A stretch of DNA of 64,000 bases, from positions 7,771,385 through 7,835,384 of the forward strand of contig JASFXZ010000010.1 in NCBI GenBank assembly GCA_032209605.1, read 5' to 3'. The stretch comes from Mactromeris polynyma (Eukaryota > Mollusca > Bivalvia > Venerida > Mactridae). The notes beneath the pieces are model-generated. The model was given only the letters and a program-made list of their open reading frames with translations. It ran no database searches and was not told the origin of the DNA. This document shows positions 1-12,708 of this stretch, piece after piece. A program made the position numbers and the translations under genes. Each line of letters begins with the position of its first letter. Positions within the stretch are counted from its first letter, which is position 1.

Positions 1-1690
1 TACTCAAGACTGTCGCTGACATACAGAGCTTTAGACAGACAAATATATTCTAGACTGTCACTGACAGACAGAGCTTTAGACAGACAAATATATTCTAGAC
101 TGTCACTGACAGACTGAGCTTTAGACAGACAAATATATTCTAGACTGTCACTGACAGACAGAGCTTTAGACAGACAAATATATTCTAGACTGTCACTGAC
201 AGATAGAGCTTTAGACAGACAAATATATTCTAGACTGTCACTGACAGACAGAGCTTTAGACAGACAAATATATTCTAGACTGTCACTGACAGATAGAGCT
301 TTAGACAGACAAATATATTCTAGACTGTCACTGACAGATAGAGCTTTAGACAGACAAATATATTCTAGACTGTCACTGACAGACAGAGCTTTAGACAGAC
401 AAATATATTCTAGACTGTCACTGACAGACTGAGCTTTAGACAGACAAATATATTCTAGACTGTCACTGACAGATAGAGCTTTAGACAGACAAATATATTC
501 TAGACTGTCACTGACAGACTGAGCTTTAGACAGACAAATATATTCTAGACTGTCACTGACAGATAGAGCTTTAGACAGACAAATATATTCTAGACTGTCA
601 CTGACAGATAGAGCTTTAGACAGACAAATATATTCTAGACTGTCACTGACAGACCGAGCTTTAGACAGACAAATATATTCTAGACTGTCACTGACAGACT
701 GAGCTTTAGACAGACAAATATATTCTAGACTGTCACTGACAGATAGAGCTTTAGACAGACAAATATATTCTAGACTGTCACTGACAGACTGAGCTTTAGA
801 CAGACAAATATATTCTAGACTGTCACTGACAGACTGAGCTTTAGACAGACAAATATATTCTAGACTGTCACTGACAGATAGAGCTTTAGACAGACAAATA
901 TATTCTAGACTGTCACTGACAGACAGAGCTTTAGACAGACAAATATATTCTAGACTGTCACTGACAGATAGAGCTTTAGACAGACAAATATATTCTAGAC
1001 TGTCACTGACAGACAGAGCTTTAGACAGACAAATATATTCTAGACTGTCACTGACAGACTGAGCTTTAGACAGACAAATATATTCTAGACTGTCACTGAC
1101 AGACTGAGCTTTAGACAGACAAATATATTCTAGACTGTCACTGACAGACTGAGCTTTAGACAGACAAATATATTCTAGACTGTCACTGACAGATAGAGCT
1201 TTAGACAGACAAATATATTCTAGACTGTCACTGACAGACAGAGCTTTAGACAGACAAATATATTCTAGACTGTCACTGACAGACTGAGCTTTAGACAGAC
1301 AAATATATTCTAAACTGTCACTGACAGACTGAGCTTTAGACAGACAAACATATTCTAGACTGTCACTGACAGACTGAGCTTTAGACAGACAAATATATTC
1401 TAGACTGTCACTGACAGACCGAGCTTTAGACAGACAAATATATTCTAGACTGTCACTGACAGACTGAGCTTTAGACAGACAAATATATTCTAGACTGTCA
1501 CTGACAGACTGAGCTTTAGACAGACAAATATATTCTAGACTGTCACTGACAGATAGAGCTTTAGACAGACAAATATATTCTAGACTGTCACTGACAGACT
1601 GAGCTTTAGACAGACAAATATATTCTAGACTGTCACTGACACACAGAGCTGTAAACAGACAAATATATTCAATACTGTCACTGACAGACA
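1..1690. repeat. 45-bp satellite array, about 37 copies, open at the left edge
   Basis: Four units fill exactly three 60-base lines, fixing the period at 45 bp. Each unit contains TTTAGACAGACAAATATATT and GACTGTCACTGACAGA. Internal units are nearly identical except for the dinucleotide just before GAGCTTT, which is CA, CT, TA or rarely CC. The last two units (about 1620-1690) are degraded; the first is also odd (GTCGCTGACATACAG). No coding content. Confidence 0.98.
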
Positions 1691-2262
1691 GAGCTTTTGA
1701 GACTTAAAGAGGTTTGAGATTTTCAGACATAGATTTGAGACATACATAGCTTTAGAGACTTAAAGAGGTTTGAGATTTTCAGACATAGATTTGAGACATA
1801 CATAGATTTGAGATTGTTACTGACAAGAGATATGAACAGACAGAGGTTTGAGAATCAAGAGGTTTGAGACTGTTCATACATAGATTTGAGACATACATAG
1901 ATTTGAGATGGTTTCTGACAAGATATATTAACAGACAGCGGTTTGAGAATCAAGGGGTTTGAGACTGTTCATACATAGATTTGAGACATACATAGATTTG
2001 AGATGATTACTGACAAGAGATATGAACAGACAGATGTTTGAGATTCAAGAGGTTTGAGAGTGTTCAGACATAGAATTGAGACATACATAGAATTGAGACA
2101 TACATACGTTTGAGATGATTACAGACAAGAGATATGAACAGGCAGATGTTTGAGATTCAAGAGGTTTGAGACTGTTCAGGCATAGAATTGAGACATACAT
2201 AATTTTGAGATGATTACAGACAAGAGATATGAACAGACAGAGGTTTTAGCCTAACAGATGTC
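1690..2262. repeat. Degraded tandem repeat, about 93-111 bp period
   Basis: Recurring blocks of GATATGAACAGACAG at about 1829, 2019, 2130 and 2225, with a variant at 1922, and many TTGAGACATACATAG blocks. It directly follows the 45-bp array, shares the GACA-rich vocabulary and is far less homogeneous. Confidence 0.85.
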
Positions 2263-2621
2263 GGAGACAAAGAGAAATTTGTATAACAACTTCTATTATA
2301 GATTCTGCTTAAGAATAGCCATCATCAAACTGTGGTAACATATTCTTATGAATCTTTTTCAATTCATTGTGGCAAAAAATTCAATGAAATATTTGTTTGT
2401 ATTTTGTTCTGTTTTACATTAAATTCTAAGTACAAACATATGAATCATTGAATATAACAAATATGTAAAAAACACAGCAAAGCATTAATTTATCCACACA
2501 AACTAATACGTTATTCATTATGTTATATATTAACTGTTATTTAAACAAGGCAATTGAAATAAAACAAACAACAAAAAATCTTCGGATCCATCCTATGGAG
2601 ACGTGTGTATGGGTTTGTATA
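2263..2621. other. Non-coding, nothing recognised
   Basis: AT-rich unique sequence between the degraded tandem repeat and a MITE. No gene or repeat recognised. Confidence 0.6.
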
Positions 2622-2941
2622 CATAATTCCCACATCTACAATATTTACCTCCCTTGATCTGAATTTGTCGGCCATTTTGATAGGCAAATTTCCTTGAAGT
2701 TTATGGGGAATAAAATGTAAACGATGATCCGATACACAAAAATAACTTATTCATTATGCTCATGTGGGCAGTTGGATCAGTAAGTTGAAGAAAAAGTGGT
2801 TGTCACATGCAAATTCTCTTGGTATTTTCTCAATTATCACATATTTGAAAATTACTCCAATAAGGGCTTTTCAGTTTTGCCTATCAAAATGGCCGACAGT
2901 TAAGAACAAGGGAGGTAAATATTGTAGATGTGGGAACTATG
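2622..2941. mobile_element. MITE-like element with long terminal inverted repeats
   Basis: The ends at about 2622-2690 and 2875-2941 are inverted copies over about 65 bp; shared blocks include TTCCCACATCTACAATATTT and GTCGGCCATTTTGATAGGCA. About 320 bp with no transposase. The short plus-strand open frame inside is incidental. Confidence 0.8.
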
Positions 2942-4655
2942 CATTGCTAGGCACTGTTGCTATGACGATGTAGGTTTGAGGCTATTGTTATAGACCTAAA
3001 AGTGCTGTTTCTTAAGACAGATGTATAACCAAGTTTTAAATTCAAGTTTTAATGTAAAATGCTCTTTTTGAAAGGATAGTTCACAGTTGAATTTGCATTC
3101 ATATGCTACACGAATGTTAGGTTTCATTTATCCTAACTGAGCAGATTACTTAAAAAGTAACAAACAGGTGAAGAGAGAATGGCCCCATAACAAGCATTGG
3201 CCCTGAGAGCCTGAAGTAAATGACACTCAATTTAGCACTTTTTATGACATGTACAATAGATCGTCTCCATTGGATAGATTCTCACAAAAATGACAGGTGA
3301 GGGTCAAATTTAGAAATGTAAATGTACGATGCTATCTAGAAAGATAGTTTAAATGTAGTGTAAGTTAATGCAAATCAGTCTTTCACTTTTGCTTGTAAGC
3401 AATTATTTGAGTAATTTTTTTATATTCATTTCTTTAAAATTCAACTATAAAAATATTTCATATTCCATACATTTCATCAAGATCAGCCTAAAGACACCGA
3501 ACTCTAACATACTTTAATTTCGTAAATGTTTGTGAGAATAACAAACTGATTTGTCGCTAATATTAATAAATCGAGTATCAAAAGCCAAACAGGCCTATAT
3601 GCTTCTTTAATCATATGCAGATAGACTAGTTCTGCTTTCTTCTCTATGATTCAATTAATTACACAAAAGACATCAAGTGAAAAACATTACACCAATGAAT
3701 TTAACAAATTAATATTCATTTGTTTCATTTGCATATTCATGAATATGCAAATGAGCTACTGAATAATAATTTCTATCAAACAACTACTTGGTATAGGTAT
3801 ATTAGTACATTTTTCTATTAAACTATATTGTTCTAAGTGTGAAAATAAATAAGGTAACGATATGTCACTAAGCATAGATGGTGCATTATTCTTATCCATA
3901 AAAATATCAAATCAGGTCAATAAGCAATCACATGAAAGACTTGAAGTTATTTCCAATGCTTATAGCCTTTAGTATCATTATACTTTCTAACAGTAGTACT
4001 CAAAATTACTCATAGATATATGGGTATTCATGTGAGAAAAGCTCACCAGACTAAAAAGTTCCATGTGTAAAGTTTGGGCAAACGTAACCACTGATTGTAT
4101 CAGCACATTTTACACATTGACTTTCAACTATAACAAGATTTCAAGAGAATTTAGTATGAAACATTTTACTTAAACATACTTAGTCTCATTTCTTTGACAA
4201 CAAAATCTTAGTGATGAGTATGAGAAATCAGTGGGAACTGGCTTCATATAAATGTTCTCTACAACAATGCATTGTCACTTCACATTTCTTACATGCTAAA
4301 GTGATAACAGTATTTTCTATTCAGATGCAGGCACTGAGTAAGTGCTAACAATGGATATATCTGTATCATACATGTGTTTTGCAGTTCCAGGAAAAATTAA
4401 CAAACATTTGCAATGCAGTGTTTTAGTGTCTGTCTGTATGAAGGCATCAACAAATGCCATTTCTTAAAATTGTTACTCAGCATATTTTGATAGAAAAAAA
4501 GACTATGTACCTTTAAGTATGTAAATATCTTAAAATGTAACAAACTGCTTCAAACTGCTTGTGTAAGTGTACATTCATATCTTATTAATATACTTAAATA
4601 TTCTCCCTTTTCAGTAAAATTTTAAATAAACAGCACGGTTATTATTTTTGGATTT
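2942..4655. other. AT-rich non-coding stretch
   Basis: No gene seen. Holds one long palindrome, listed separately. Probably intronic if the dynein gene continues left. Confidence 0.6.
3725..3754. promoter_or_regulatory. 30-bp perfect palindrome with two octamer motifs
   Basis: Both arms carry the POU/Oct-type octamer (ATTTGCAT and ATGCAAAT) around TATTCATGAATA. Palindromy is exact over 30 bases. A regulatory role is only inferred from the motif; it may be a chance or cruciform-forming sequence. Confidence 0.35.
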
Positions 4656-4870
4656 GGGCCCATATTTCAGAAGCTTCTTAAGTGAATCTTAAATATTTTC
4701 ACAAATGGATGTAATTCCAAAACCACAGTATGTAATGATAATGACAACAACATATTAACATTATTCATTTATCACTCTTGATTTGACCATATAATAGCCT
4801 GTATGTTAAATCAACCAGTTAAGGAAAATGTAATTTTAAGGATAAGTATATGTTTCTGTAATATTGCCCC
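4656..4870 (+). mobile_element. MITE family B, copy 1
   Basis: Shares GATTTGACCATATAATAGCC, GTAATTCCAAAACCACA and the end TTCTGTAATATTGCCCC with copies at 38378-38642 and 62849-63099. Ends are imperfect inverted repeats (TTTCAGAAGC.TCTTAAGTGAA against the rear end). Non-autonomous. Confidence 0.8.
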
Positions 4871-6003
4871 AGATCATTGAAAATTGAACAGAACACCAAG
4901 CCTAACATACCGGAAGTATAATTTTGAAAATAACTCCAACGCAGTCAAGTATGGAACATTTTTTCCAAAAATCACATTTTGATATCCGCACCATACCAGC
5001 CATGCTCTAGTGACAAGTGTGAGTTTAATACATATACTTCTTGTTTATTTAGAAAGAAGAGAGCTATGAATATTCATGCATTGAATAAAATATAATCTAC
5101 AATAAAGCAGCTAACTTTATTCAGTAACAGAAACACACTTTATGTCATACACTTTATCATGCAAGACAAAAAATGAAAGCAATAAATGTTTGCATTCATG
5201 CACACAAAATATTCTGTCGACAAAATATTCTGTCGACAAAAAATGGTAACTACTAAATGGCTACACCAACAGAAGTATATTTAGCCACAATTCTACGACA
5301 TTTTCTTTCTAGCTTATTTAAATGTCCTTTTATCAATCTAAATTATATTTAAGCTAATCCTTTATAATTAGCCAGCTCCAAATATTTAAGTTCCTTTTTC
5401 AAGGATTGCAGATATCATGCACATATTCTACAAAATGATTTTGGGCACAACTTCTTGCTTCATACTGAAATTGTTCTTCATTCAAAAAATTCACTTATAC
5501 TTAAAGACTAGATGGTCCCCTTGGCAGGGGATTACTATTGTTAAATGGTCAAATAATCAATGGTAGAATTAATTTTGTTATATACTGAAAGTCATTTAAA
5601 AGGATTTATAAATAAACAAAGGACAACGGCTACAGTGCAAAAAGAAATTGTAATCAATTAGACAGAAGTTTCATTATGACAACATAAATATACAAAAAGC
5701 ATGGACTAAAAAGATAAATATATCTTTTCTAAAGTCACACAGTGTGATGTGACATTAAGTCCAAGTATCAGTGTCATATTGAGGATACAAAAATCTACAT
5801 ATCTACGGATTGCTTTGGTAAAGACAGACCACCTCCCAGTACAAATGCACAGTTGAAATTCAACCGGCAGTTTCGTGGGAATCATTAAAAAAATCGAGAT
5901 GGCCATGACTACCCTAAAAACTAAAACTTGAAGTCAAAAAGCTATAATATGCCAAAGTAGGCATAGTGCTGATCTTTTCCACAAAGTTTGATCAAGATCC
6001 AAT
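4871..6003. other. Non-coding, nothing recognised
   Basis: AT-rich sequence between a MITE and the 18-bp array. Only a small direct duplication of ATATTCTGTCGACAAAA near 5205-5240 stands out. Confidence 0.6.
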
Positions 6004-9000
6004 GAGGGCATTGCAGACATTGGAAATAGTGTGGACAATGGCAACATTGCAGACACCAAGAACTTTGCATACACGGGGACAATGCAGAGACTGCGAACAT
6101 TGCAGACACAGGGAATAGTGTAGATACAGGAACATTGCATTCACAGGGACATTACAGAGACAGGGCACATTGTAGAGACAGGGAACATTGCAGACACAGG
6201 GAACACTGCAGACACAGGGAACAATGCAGACATTGGGAACATTGCAGACACAGGGAACACTGAAGACACAGGGAACACTGCAGACATTGGGAACATTGCA
6301 GACACAGGGAACAATGCAGACACAGGGAACACTGCAGACATTGGGAACATTGCAGACACAGGGAACAATGCAGACACAGGGAACACTGCAGACATTGGGA
6401 ACATTGCAGACACAGGGAACACTGCAGACACAGGGAACACTGCAGACATTGGGAACATTGCAGACACAGGGAACAATGCAGACACAGGGAACACTGCAGA
6501 CACAGGGAACAATGCAGACATTGGGAACATTGCAGAGACAGGGCACATTGTAGAGACAGGGAACATTGCAGACACAGGGAGCACTGTGGACAATAAGAAC
6601 ATTGCCAACATTGGGAACATTGCAGACACAGGGAGCACTGTGGACAATAAGAACATTGCCAACATTGGGAACATTCCAGACACTGGGAGCACTGTGGACA
6701 ATAAGAACATTGCCAACATTGGGAACAATGCAGACACAGGGAACATTGCAGACACAGGGAGCACTGTGGACAATAAGAACATTGCCAACACTGGGAACAA
6801 TGCAGACACTGGGAACAATGCAGACATTGGGAACATTGCAGACACTGGGAACAATGCAGACATTGGGAACATTGCAGCACTGGGCACTGTGGACAATGGA
6901 AACATTACAGACATTGGGAACACTGCAGACACTGGGAACAATGCAGACATTGGGAACATTGCAGACACAGGGAACAATGCAGACATTGGGAACACTGCAG
7001 ACACTGGGAACAATGCAGACATTTGGAACACTGAAGACACTGGGCACTGTGGACAATGGAAACATTACAGACATTGGGAACACTGCAGACACTGGGAACA
7101 ATGCAGACAATGGGAACATTGCAGACACAGGGAACAATGCAGACATTGGGAACATTGCAGACACAGGGAACAATGCAGACATTTGGAACACTGCAGACAC
7201 TGGGCACTGTGGACAATGGAAACATTACAGACATTTGGAACAATGCAGACATTGGGAACATTGCAGACACTGGGCAGTGTGGACAATGGAAACATTACAG
7301 ACATTTGGAACACTGAAGACACAGGGAACACTGCAGACACTGGGAACACTGCAGACACAGGGAACAATGCAGACATTGGGAACATTGCAGACACTGGGCA
7401 CTGTGGACAATGGAAACATTACAGACATTTTAAACACTGAAGACACCAGGAACATTGCAGACACTGGGCACTGTGGACAATGGAAACATTACAGACATTT
7501 GGAACACTGAAGACACAAGGAACACTGCAGACACTGGGAACAATGCAGACATTGGGAACATTGCAGACACTGGGCACTGTGGACAATGGAAACATTACAG
7601 ACATTTGGAACACTAAAGACACAAGGAACACTGCAGACTTTGGGAACATTGCAGACACTGGGCACTGTGGACAATGGAAACATTACAGACATTTGGAACA
7701 CTGAAGACACAAGGAACATTGCAGACACTGGGCACTGTGGACAATGGAAACATTACAGACATTTGGAACACTGAAGACACAAGGAACACTGCAGACACTG
7801 GGCACTGTGGACAATGGAAACATTACAGACATTTGGAACAATGCAGACACCAGGAACATTGCAGACACTGGGCACTGTGGACAATGGAAACATTACAGAC
7901 ATTTGGAACACTGAAGACACCAGGAACATTGCAGACACTGGGCACTGTGGACAATGGAAACATTACAGACATTTGGAACAATGAAGACACCAGGAACATT
8001 GCAGACACTGGGCTGTGTGGACAATGGAAACATTACAGACATTTGGAACACTGCAGACACAGGGAACACTGCAGACACAGGGAACAATGCAGACATTGGG
8101 AACATTGCAGACACAGGGCACTGTGGACAATGGAAACATTACAGACATTTGGAACACTGCAGACACAGGGAACACTGCAGACACAGGGAACAATGCAGAC
8201 ATTGGGAACATTGCAGACACTGGGCACTGTGGACAATGGAAACATTACAGACATTTGGAACACTGAAGACACCAGGAACATTGCAGACACTGGGCACTGT
8301 GGACAATGGAAACATTACAGACATTTGGAACACTGAAGACACAAGGAACACTGCAGACACTGGGAACAATGCAGACATTGGGAACATTGCAGACACTGGG
8401 CACTGTGGACAATGGAAACATTACAGACATTTGGAACACTGAAGACACAAGGAACACTGCAGACATTGGGAACATTGCAGACACAGGGAACAATGCAGAC
8501 ATTGGGAACATTGCAGACACTGGGCACTGTGGACAATGGAAACATTACAGACATTTGGAACACTGCAGACACAGGGAACACTGCAGACACTAGGCACTGT
8601 GGACAATGGAAACATTACAGACATTTGGAACAATGCAGACATTGGGAACATTGCAGACACTGGGCACTGTGGACAATGGAAACATTACAGACATTTGGAA
8701 CACTGCAGACACAGGGAACACTGCAGACACTGGGCACTATGGACAATGGAAACATTACAGACATTTGGAACACTGCAGACACAGGGAACACTGCAGACAC
8801 AGGGAACAATGCAGACATTGGGAACATTGCAGACATTGGGAACATTGCAGACATTGGGAACATTGCAGACACAAGGAACACTGCAGACACAGGGAACACT
8901 GCAGACACAGGGAACAATGCAGACATTGGGAACATTGCAGACACTGGGCACTGTGGACAATGGAAACATTACAGACATTTGGAACACTGAAGACACCAGG

Positions 9001-9897
9001 AACATTGCAGACACTGGGCACTGTGGACAATGGAAACATTACAGACATTTGGAACACTGCAGACACAGGGAACACTGCAGACACAGGGAACAATGCAGAC
9101 ATTGGGAACACTGCAGACACTGGGCACTGTGGACAATGGAAACATTACAGACATTTGGAACACTGAAGACACCAGGAACATTGCAGACACTGGGCACTGT
9201 GGACAATGGAAACATTACAGACATTTGGAACACTGAAGACACAAGGAACACTGCAGACACTGGGCACTGTGGACAATGGAAACATTACAGACATTTGGAA
9301 CACTGAAGACACCAGGAACATTGCAGACACTGGGCACTGTGGACAATGGAAACATTACAGACATTTGGAACACTGAAGACACAAGGAACATTGCAGACGC
9401 TGGGCACTGTGGACAATGGAAACATTACAGACATTTGGAACACTGAAGACACTGGGAACAATGCAGACATTGGGAATATTGCAGACACTGGGCACTGTGG
9501 ACAATGGAAACATTACAGACATTTGGAACACTGAAGACACAAGGAACATTGCAGACACTGGGCACTGTGAACAATGGAAACATTACAGACATTTGGAACA
9601 CTGAAGACACAAGGAACACTGCAGACACTGGGCACTGTGGACAATGGAAACATTACAGACATTTGGAACAATGCAGACATTGGGAACACTGCAGACACTG
9701 GGCACTGTGGACAATGGAAACATTACAGACATTTGGAACACTGAAGACACCAGGAACATTGCAGACACTGGGCACTGTGGACAATGGAAACATTACAGAC
9801 ATTTGGAACAATGAAGACACCAGGAACATTGCAGACACTGGGCACTGTGGACAATGGAAACATTACAGACATTTGGAACACTGAAGACACAAGGAAC
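6004..9897. repeat. 18-bp minisatellite with 70-bp higher-order repeat
   Basis: The basic unit is 18 bp, of the form GGGAACATTGCAGACACA with variation at a few positions. From about 6180 to 6880 it is mostly simple 18-mers. From about 6880 a block starting GGGCACTGTGGACAATGG and AAACATTACAGACATTTG recurs every 70 bp, or 70 plus multiples of 18 (88, 106). As 18 is divisible by 3 and the unit lacks stops, several frames stay open on both strands for up to about 400 codons, giving hexapeptide-periodic translations (TADTGN, NVPNVC). These are not accepted as genes. Confidence 0.97.
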
Positions 9898-11071
9898 AGT
9901 TTAACAAAATAAAACATTTGGAAATTCCTCTAACTCGAAAGTAACCTCTACAAGTTAAGAACATTTACTTGTAAAGATCCTATGCGTTAGATCAAAATAA
10001 TAGCATATGCAACAAACTTGTATAGACCTGTATCAAACAGAAAAAAAACATTACTTTTTATCTCAAAAACTGTATGAACAGAAAATCAATGTCTAATATT
10101 ATGGTAACCAAATAAAATTGAGCTTCCTACAACAACAGAATCGTGCTCAAAATCAAATATGTAGCTATGCATTGCTCATGATGAGCTAAATGCATGACAA
10201 CTCTACTTTATACATATATATCTCCTAACACACAGGCTTACCATGTCTTCAGCACCAATACTGTATGATTTCTCCTTCAGGAGATAAAGATATATATCAG
10301 ATTGAAATATGTGTCTGAATACAAAAAAGTATCTTACACCGATTGCAGTCGAACAGTAAACCAAAATTGAAATGAAAGATATTGCTAAAATTACTGGTCA
10401 TTATCATTTACCTGCTCAAATGTGTAGTGAATGCATTTTATCGCTGTTGCTTAAAAGTGGACAATAAAAATGCCAATAGAAACAAAACATTGCCAATACA
10501 AGTTATATAGCAGAGCACAAATCTGGTTTTAATTAAGTGATGGTAACCTATTCTACTTAGTGCTACCATTTTCTTCATGTATCAGGGATAGGGACTGGCT
10601 AATGCAATAATGTGTGCAACCTTTGTATTTATTACCCTATTAAGTGATTTGAGGGAAGATTACAATTCTACTGGTAGTTTAAAGTATAAAAGTATTGAAG
10701 TTACTAATACTTCTATGAAAGACATAATACTACATGAAAGTAAGATGATTATGACTGGGAAAATGATTGTATTTGGAATGTAATCAACATGAAAATAGAC
10801 AGCACAACTACTGAAGAAATCAATCTGTTAACATTGCAATTGCTAGAATATCTTCTATACAAAAATAGCTTTTTAAGATATCATATACCAACTTATTTAA
10901 CTAACAAGTTTTTATTTAATGGTTACAATAGGTTGACAAAAATGCTTGGCACAAAATTGTACTCTGCACCCTTTCTCCGTGGCATGAGAGTGATCCAACT
11001 ATAAAACGTTCCAAAACCATGGCAATGAAACCCCCTCCCCCACTCAAAGCACACTTGTGTTGATCACTCAC
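9898..11071. other. Non-coding, AT-rich
   Basis: No conserved coding sequence and no AAA3 motif. The open frames of 60-70 codons around 10789-11116 show no family resemblance. Confidence 0.6.
10242..10274 (-). CDS. Candidate microexon, weak
   Basis: 33 bp, phase 0/0, between a CTGAAG acceptor and a GTAAGC donor (peptide EKSYSIGAEDM). Its only support is splice-like ends and an open frame; the acceptor has a mediocre pyrimidine tract. Confidence 0.1.
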
Positions 11072-11143
11072 TTCTACGTTATCAGGTATTTTAACATGAC
11101 CATATTCTGAGTACAAATCCTCATTATCCAGGTCGAAATTCTT
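11072..11143 (-). CDS. Candidate extra exon, unconfirmed
   Basis: 72 bp, 24 codons open, phase 0/0, between a pyrimidine-rich TTTTTATAG acceptor and a GTGAGT donor. It fits the phase left by exon 39. The peptide (for example LYSEYGHVKIPDNVE) does not match the expected start of AAA3 in DNAH3, so it may be a lineage-specific or alternative exon, or chance. Confidence 0.2.
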
Positions 11144-11649
11144 CTATAAAAATAGGATATACTTGTATGGGTTTACTTGTACAGAAAGTCATCGTAGGTC
11201 ATCATAAAAATTCTGTTTTAATTTGATACACAAACTCTGAGAAATGAAAGCTCTTTGCTGATCCTCATAAGAACTTTGTTACACACAGTTATATACAAAC
11301 ATTTTTAAAAGAAATAGATTCTCAATCTTATTTAAACTCAATGCCATGGCATTTATATGAACAACAAGCACTTTTGTATAAGGCATCATTTGAAAAATGC
11401 CATTTGCGACCTAATGAATATTGTCTAACATATGACTGGATTGGATTAAAGACTATTTAAATATCAAAACAATGTTTTCAATGTATTTCTGTTCCTATGT
11501 AAACATTTATTTTTTACATTTCTCTTCCTTTTATATTATATTTTATATTATTTACTTTTGAAATATAAACAGTTATACCTGAAATGAAGTTTAAAAATCT
11601 TAAATACAATATTTACAGCAAAATTAGCAATATAAGTGTAATGCACATT

Positions 11650-12022
11650 CTGCATACAGTACACATACATGAATATGCCATTTTTTTAAAGTAATGTTAT
11701 GCTCATTTTTGTTCATTTGTTTACCTAAACAAACATGAAAAATATATTTCCTATAGTTAAAACATCAATAAACGCGCATTTACAAAGAATGAACTCATAA
11801 TGTATTGATCCGAATTGTTGAAGAAAGATGTTTGTACATCATAAAATGTAAAAAAAACATATTTTACAAGTTTTGTCTGTTAGTAATACGGTAAAAAAAT
11901 ATATATTTTCGATCGGTTATACATTGAAATGGTTCTTATTCGAGATGTTTTAGCCAATGTAACAACAATACTGGATAAAGCCAATTCAAACATTTGATGT
12001 TCAGATGAGCCAGATATATCTA
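11650..12022 (+). mobile_element. Dispersed repeat family E, copy 1
   Basis: Shares TTCATTTGTTTACCTAAACA, AGAATGAACTCATAATGTAT, GAGATGTTTTAGCCAATGTA and GTTCAGATGAG with the reverse-strand copy at 59366-59700; a rearranged copy lies at 51150-51320 and 51815-51905. No coding capacity seen. Confidence 0.8.
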
Positions 12023-12371
12023 AAAATTCGAAGTAAAATAGGAAAACCTACTGATCCCCTATGACAGCTAAGCAGGAAAACATCATAAGGGTAATTTAAA
12101 GGCTGACATGCAAAGTAAGGGGATATAACTACAGTACAATATGTACCTACAATATGTGACATGTATAATTCATAAACATGATATTTGTGCATGCTGTATA
12201 CATACCCGTATCTCCTGGAGGTCCATGTAATGAGGAAAGCATATATAACAATGATATAAATGTACTACAAAAGAACAAGAATACCAAAAAGCTCCCAAAA
12301 GCCTAAGCAATGGCAACACACATACCAATCTACACAGTGCAGTTTGCATCTTAACAACAATGTCTGCACAT

Positions 12372-12450
12372 TTGATCTTGGATTGGACCCAAGTTTAATC
12401 CCTGCTCAGGCAGTGGCTTTATGCTTAGGCAAGTCTGAAAAGCTACAATA
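12372..12450 (+). mobile_element. SINE fragment (tRNA-related B-box region)
   Basis: AAGTTTAATCCCTGCTCAGG followed by a TGCTTAGGCAAG tail resembles the B-box and body of tRNA-derived SINEs. Decayed, with no A-box. Confidence 0.4.
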
Positions 12451-12638
12451 CACCTCTTGATCTGTGTCAACCTTTTTTCAAACTTTCATTCACCCATATA
12501 AGGTCAAGGAAAATAAGTAACATACAGCAAAAGTTATACAAAAACACACACATATAAATGTTATCTATTAACCTTAGTCAAAGAAGAGTTACAAGGTTGC
12601 AATGATACATACATAATAATAACAGTACCATATATCAA

Positions 12639-12708
12639 GTGTTCAGTGGAAGACTATTGTAACTCCTATATAAAAACATAGGACTTATGATAGTCTTGCA
12701 CTGAACCC
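12639..12708. repeat. 70-bp hairpin, family H, copy 1
   Basis: The arms pair imperfectly over about 29 bp (GTTCAGTGGAAGACTAT against ATAGTCTTGCACTGAAC). Same arms and same length as the hairpin at 55756-55825. Could be a tiny foldback element or a hairpin RNA gene. Confidence 0.7.

Noticed and set aside
1..2262. CRISPR-like regular array
   Set aside because: Units are contiguous with no unique spacers, and the context is an animal genome.
2764..2973. Plus-strand open frame of 69 codons
   Set aside because: It overlaps the inverted arm of a MITE and resembles no family.
5992..9917. Dozens of long open frames on both strands (up to about 400 codons) with hexapeptide periods
   Set aside because: All follow from one stop-free 18-bp unit; several frames are open at once and frames shift at every 70-bp step. 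No start context, splice sites or known domain.
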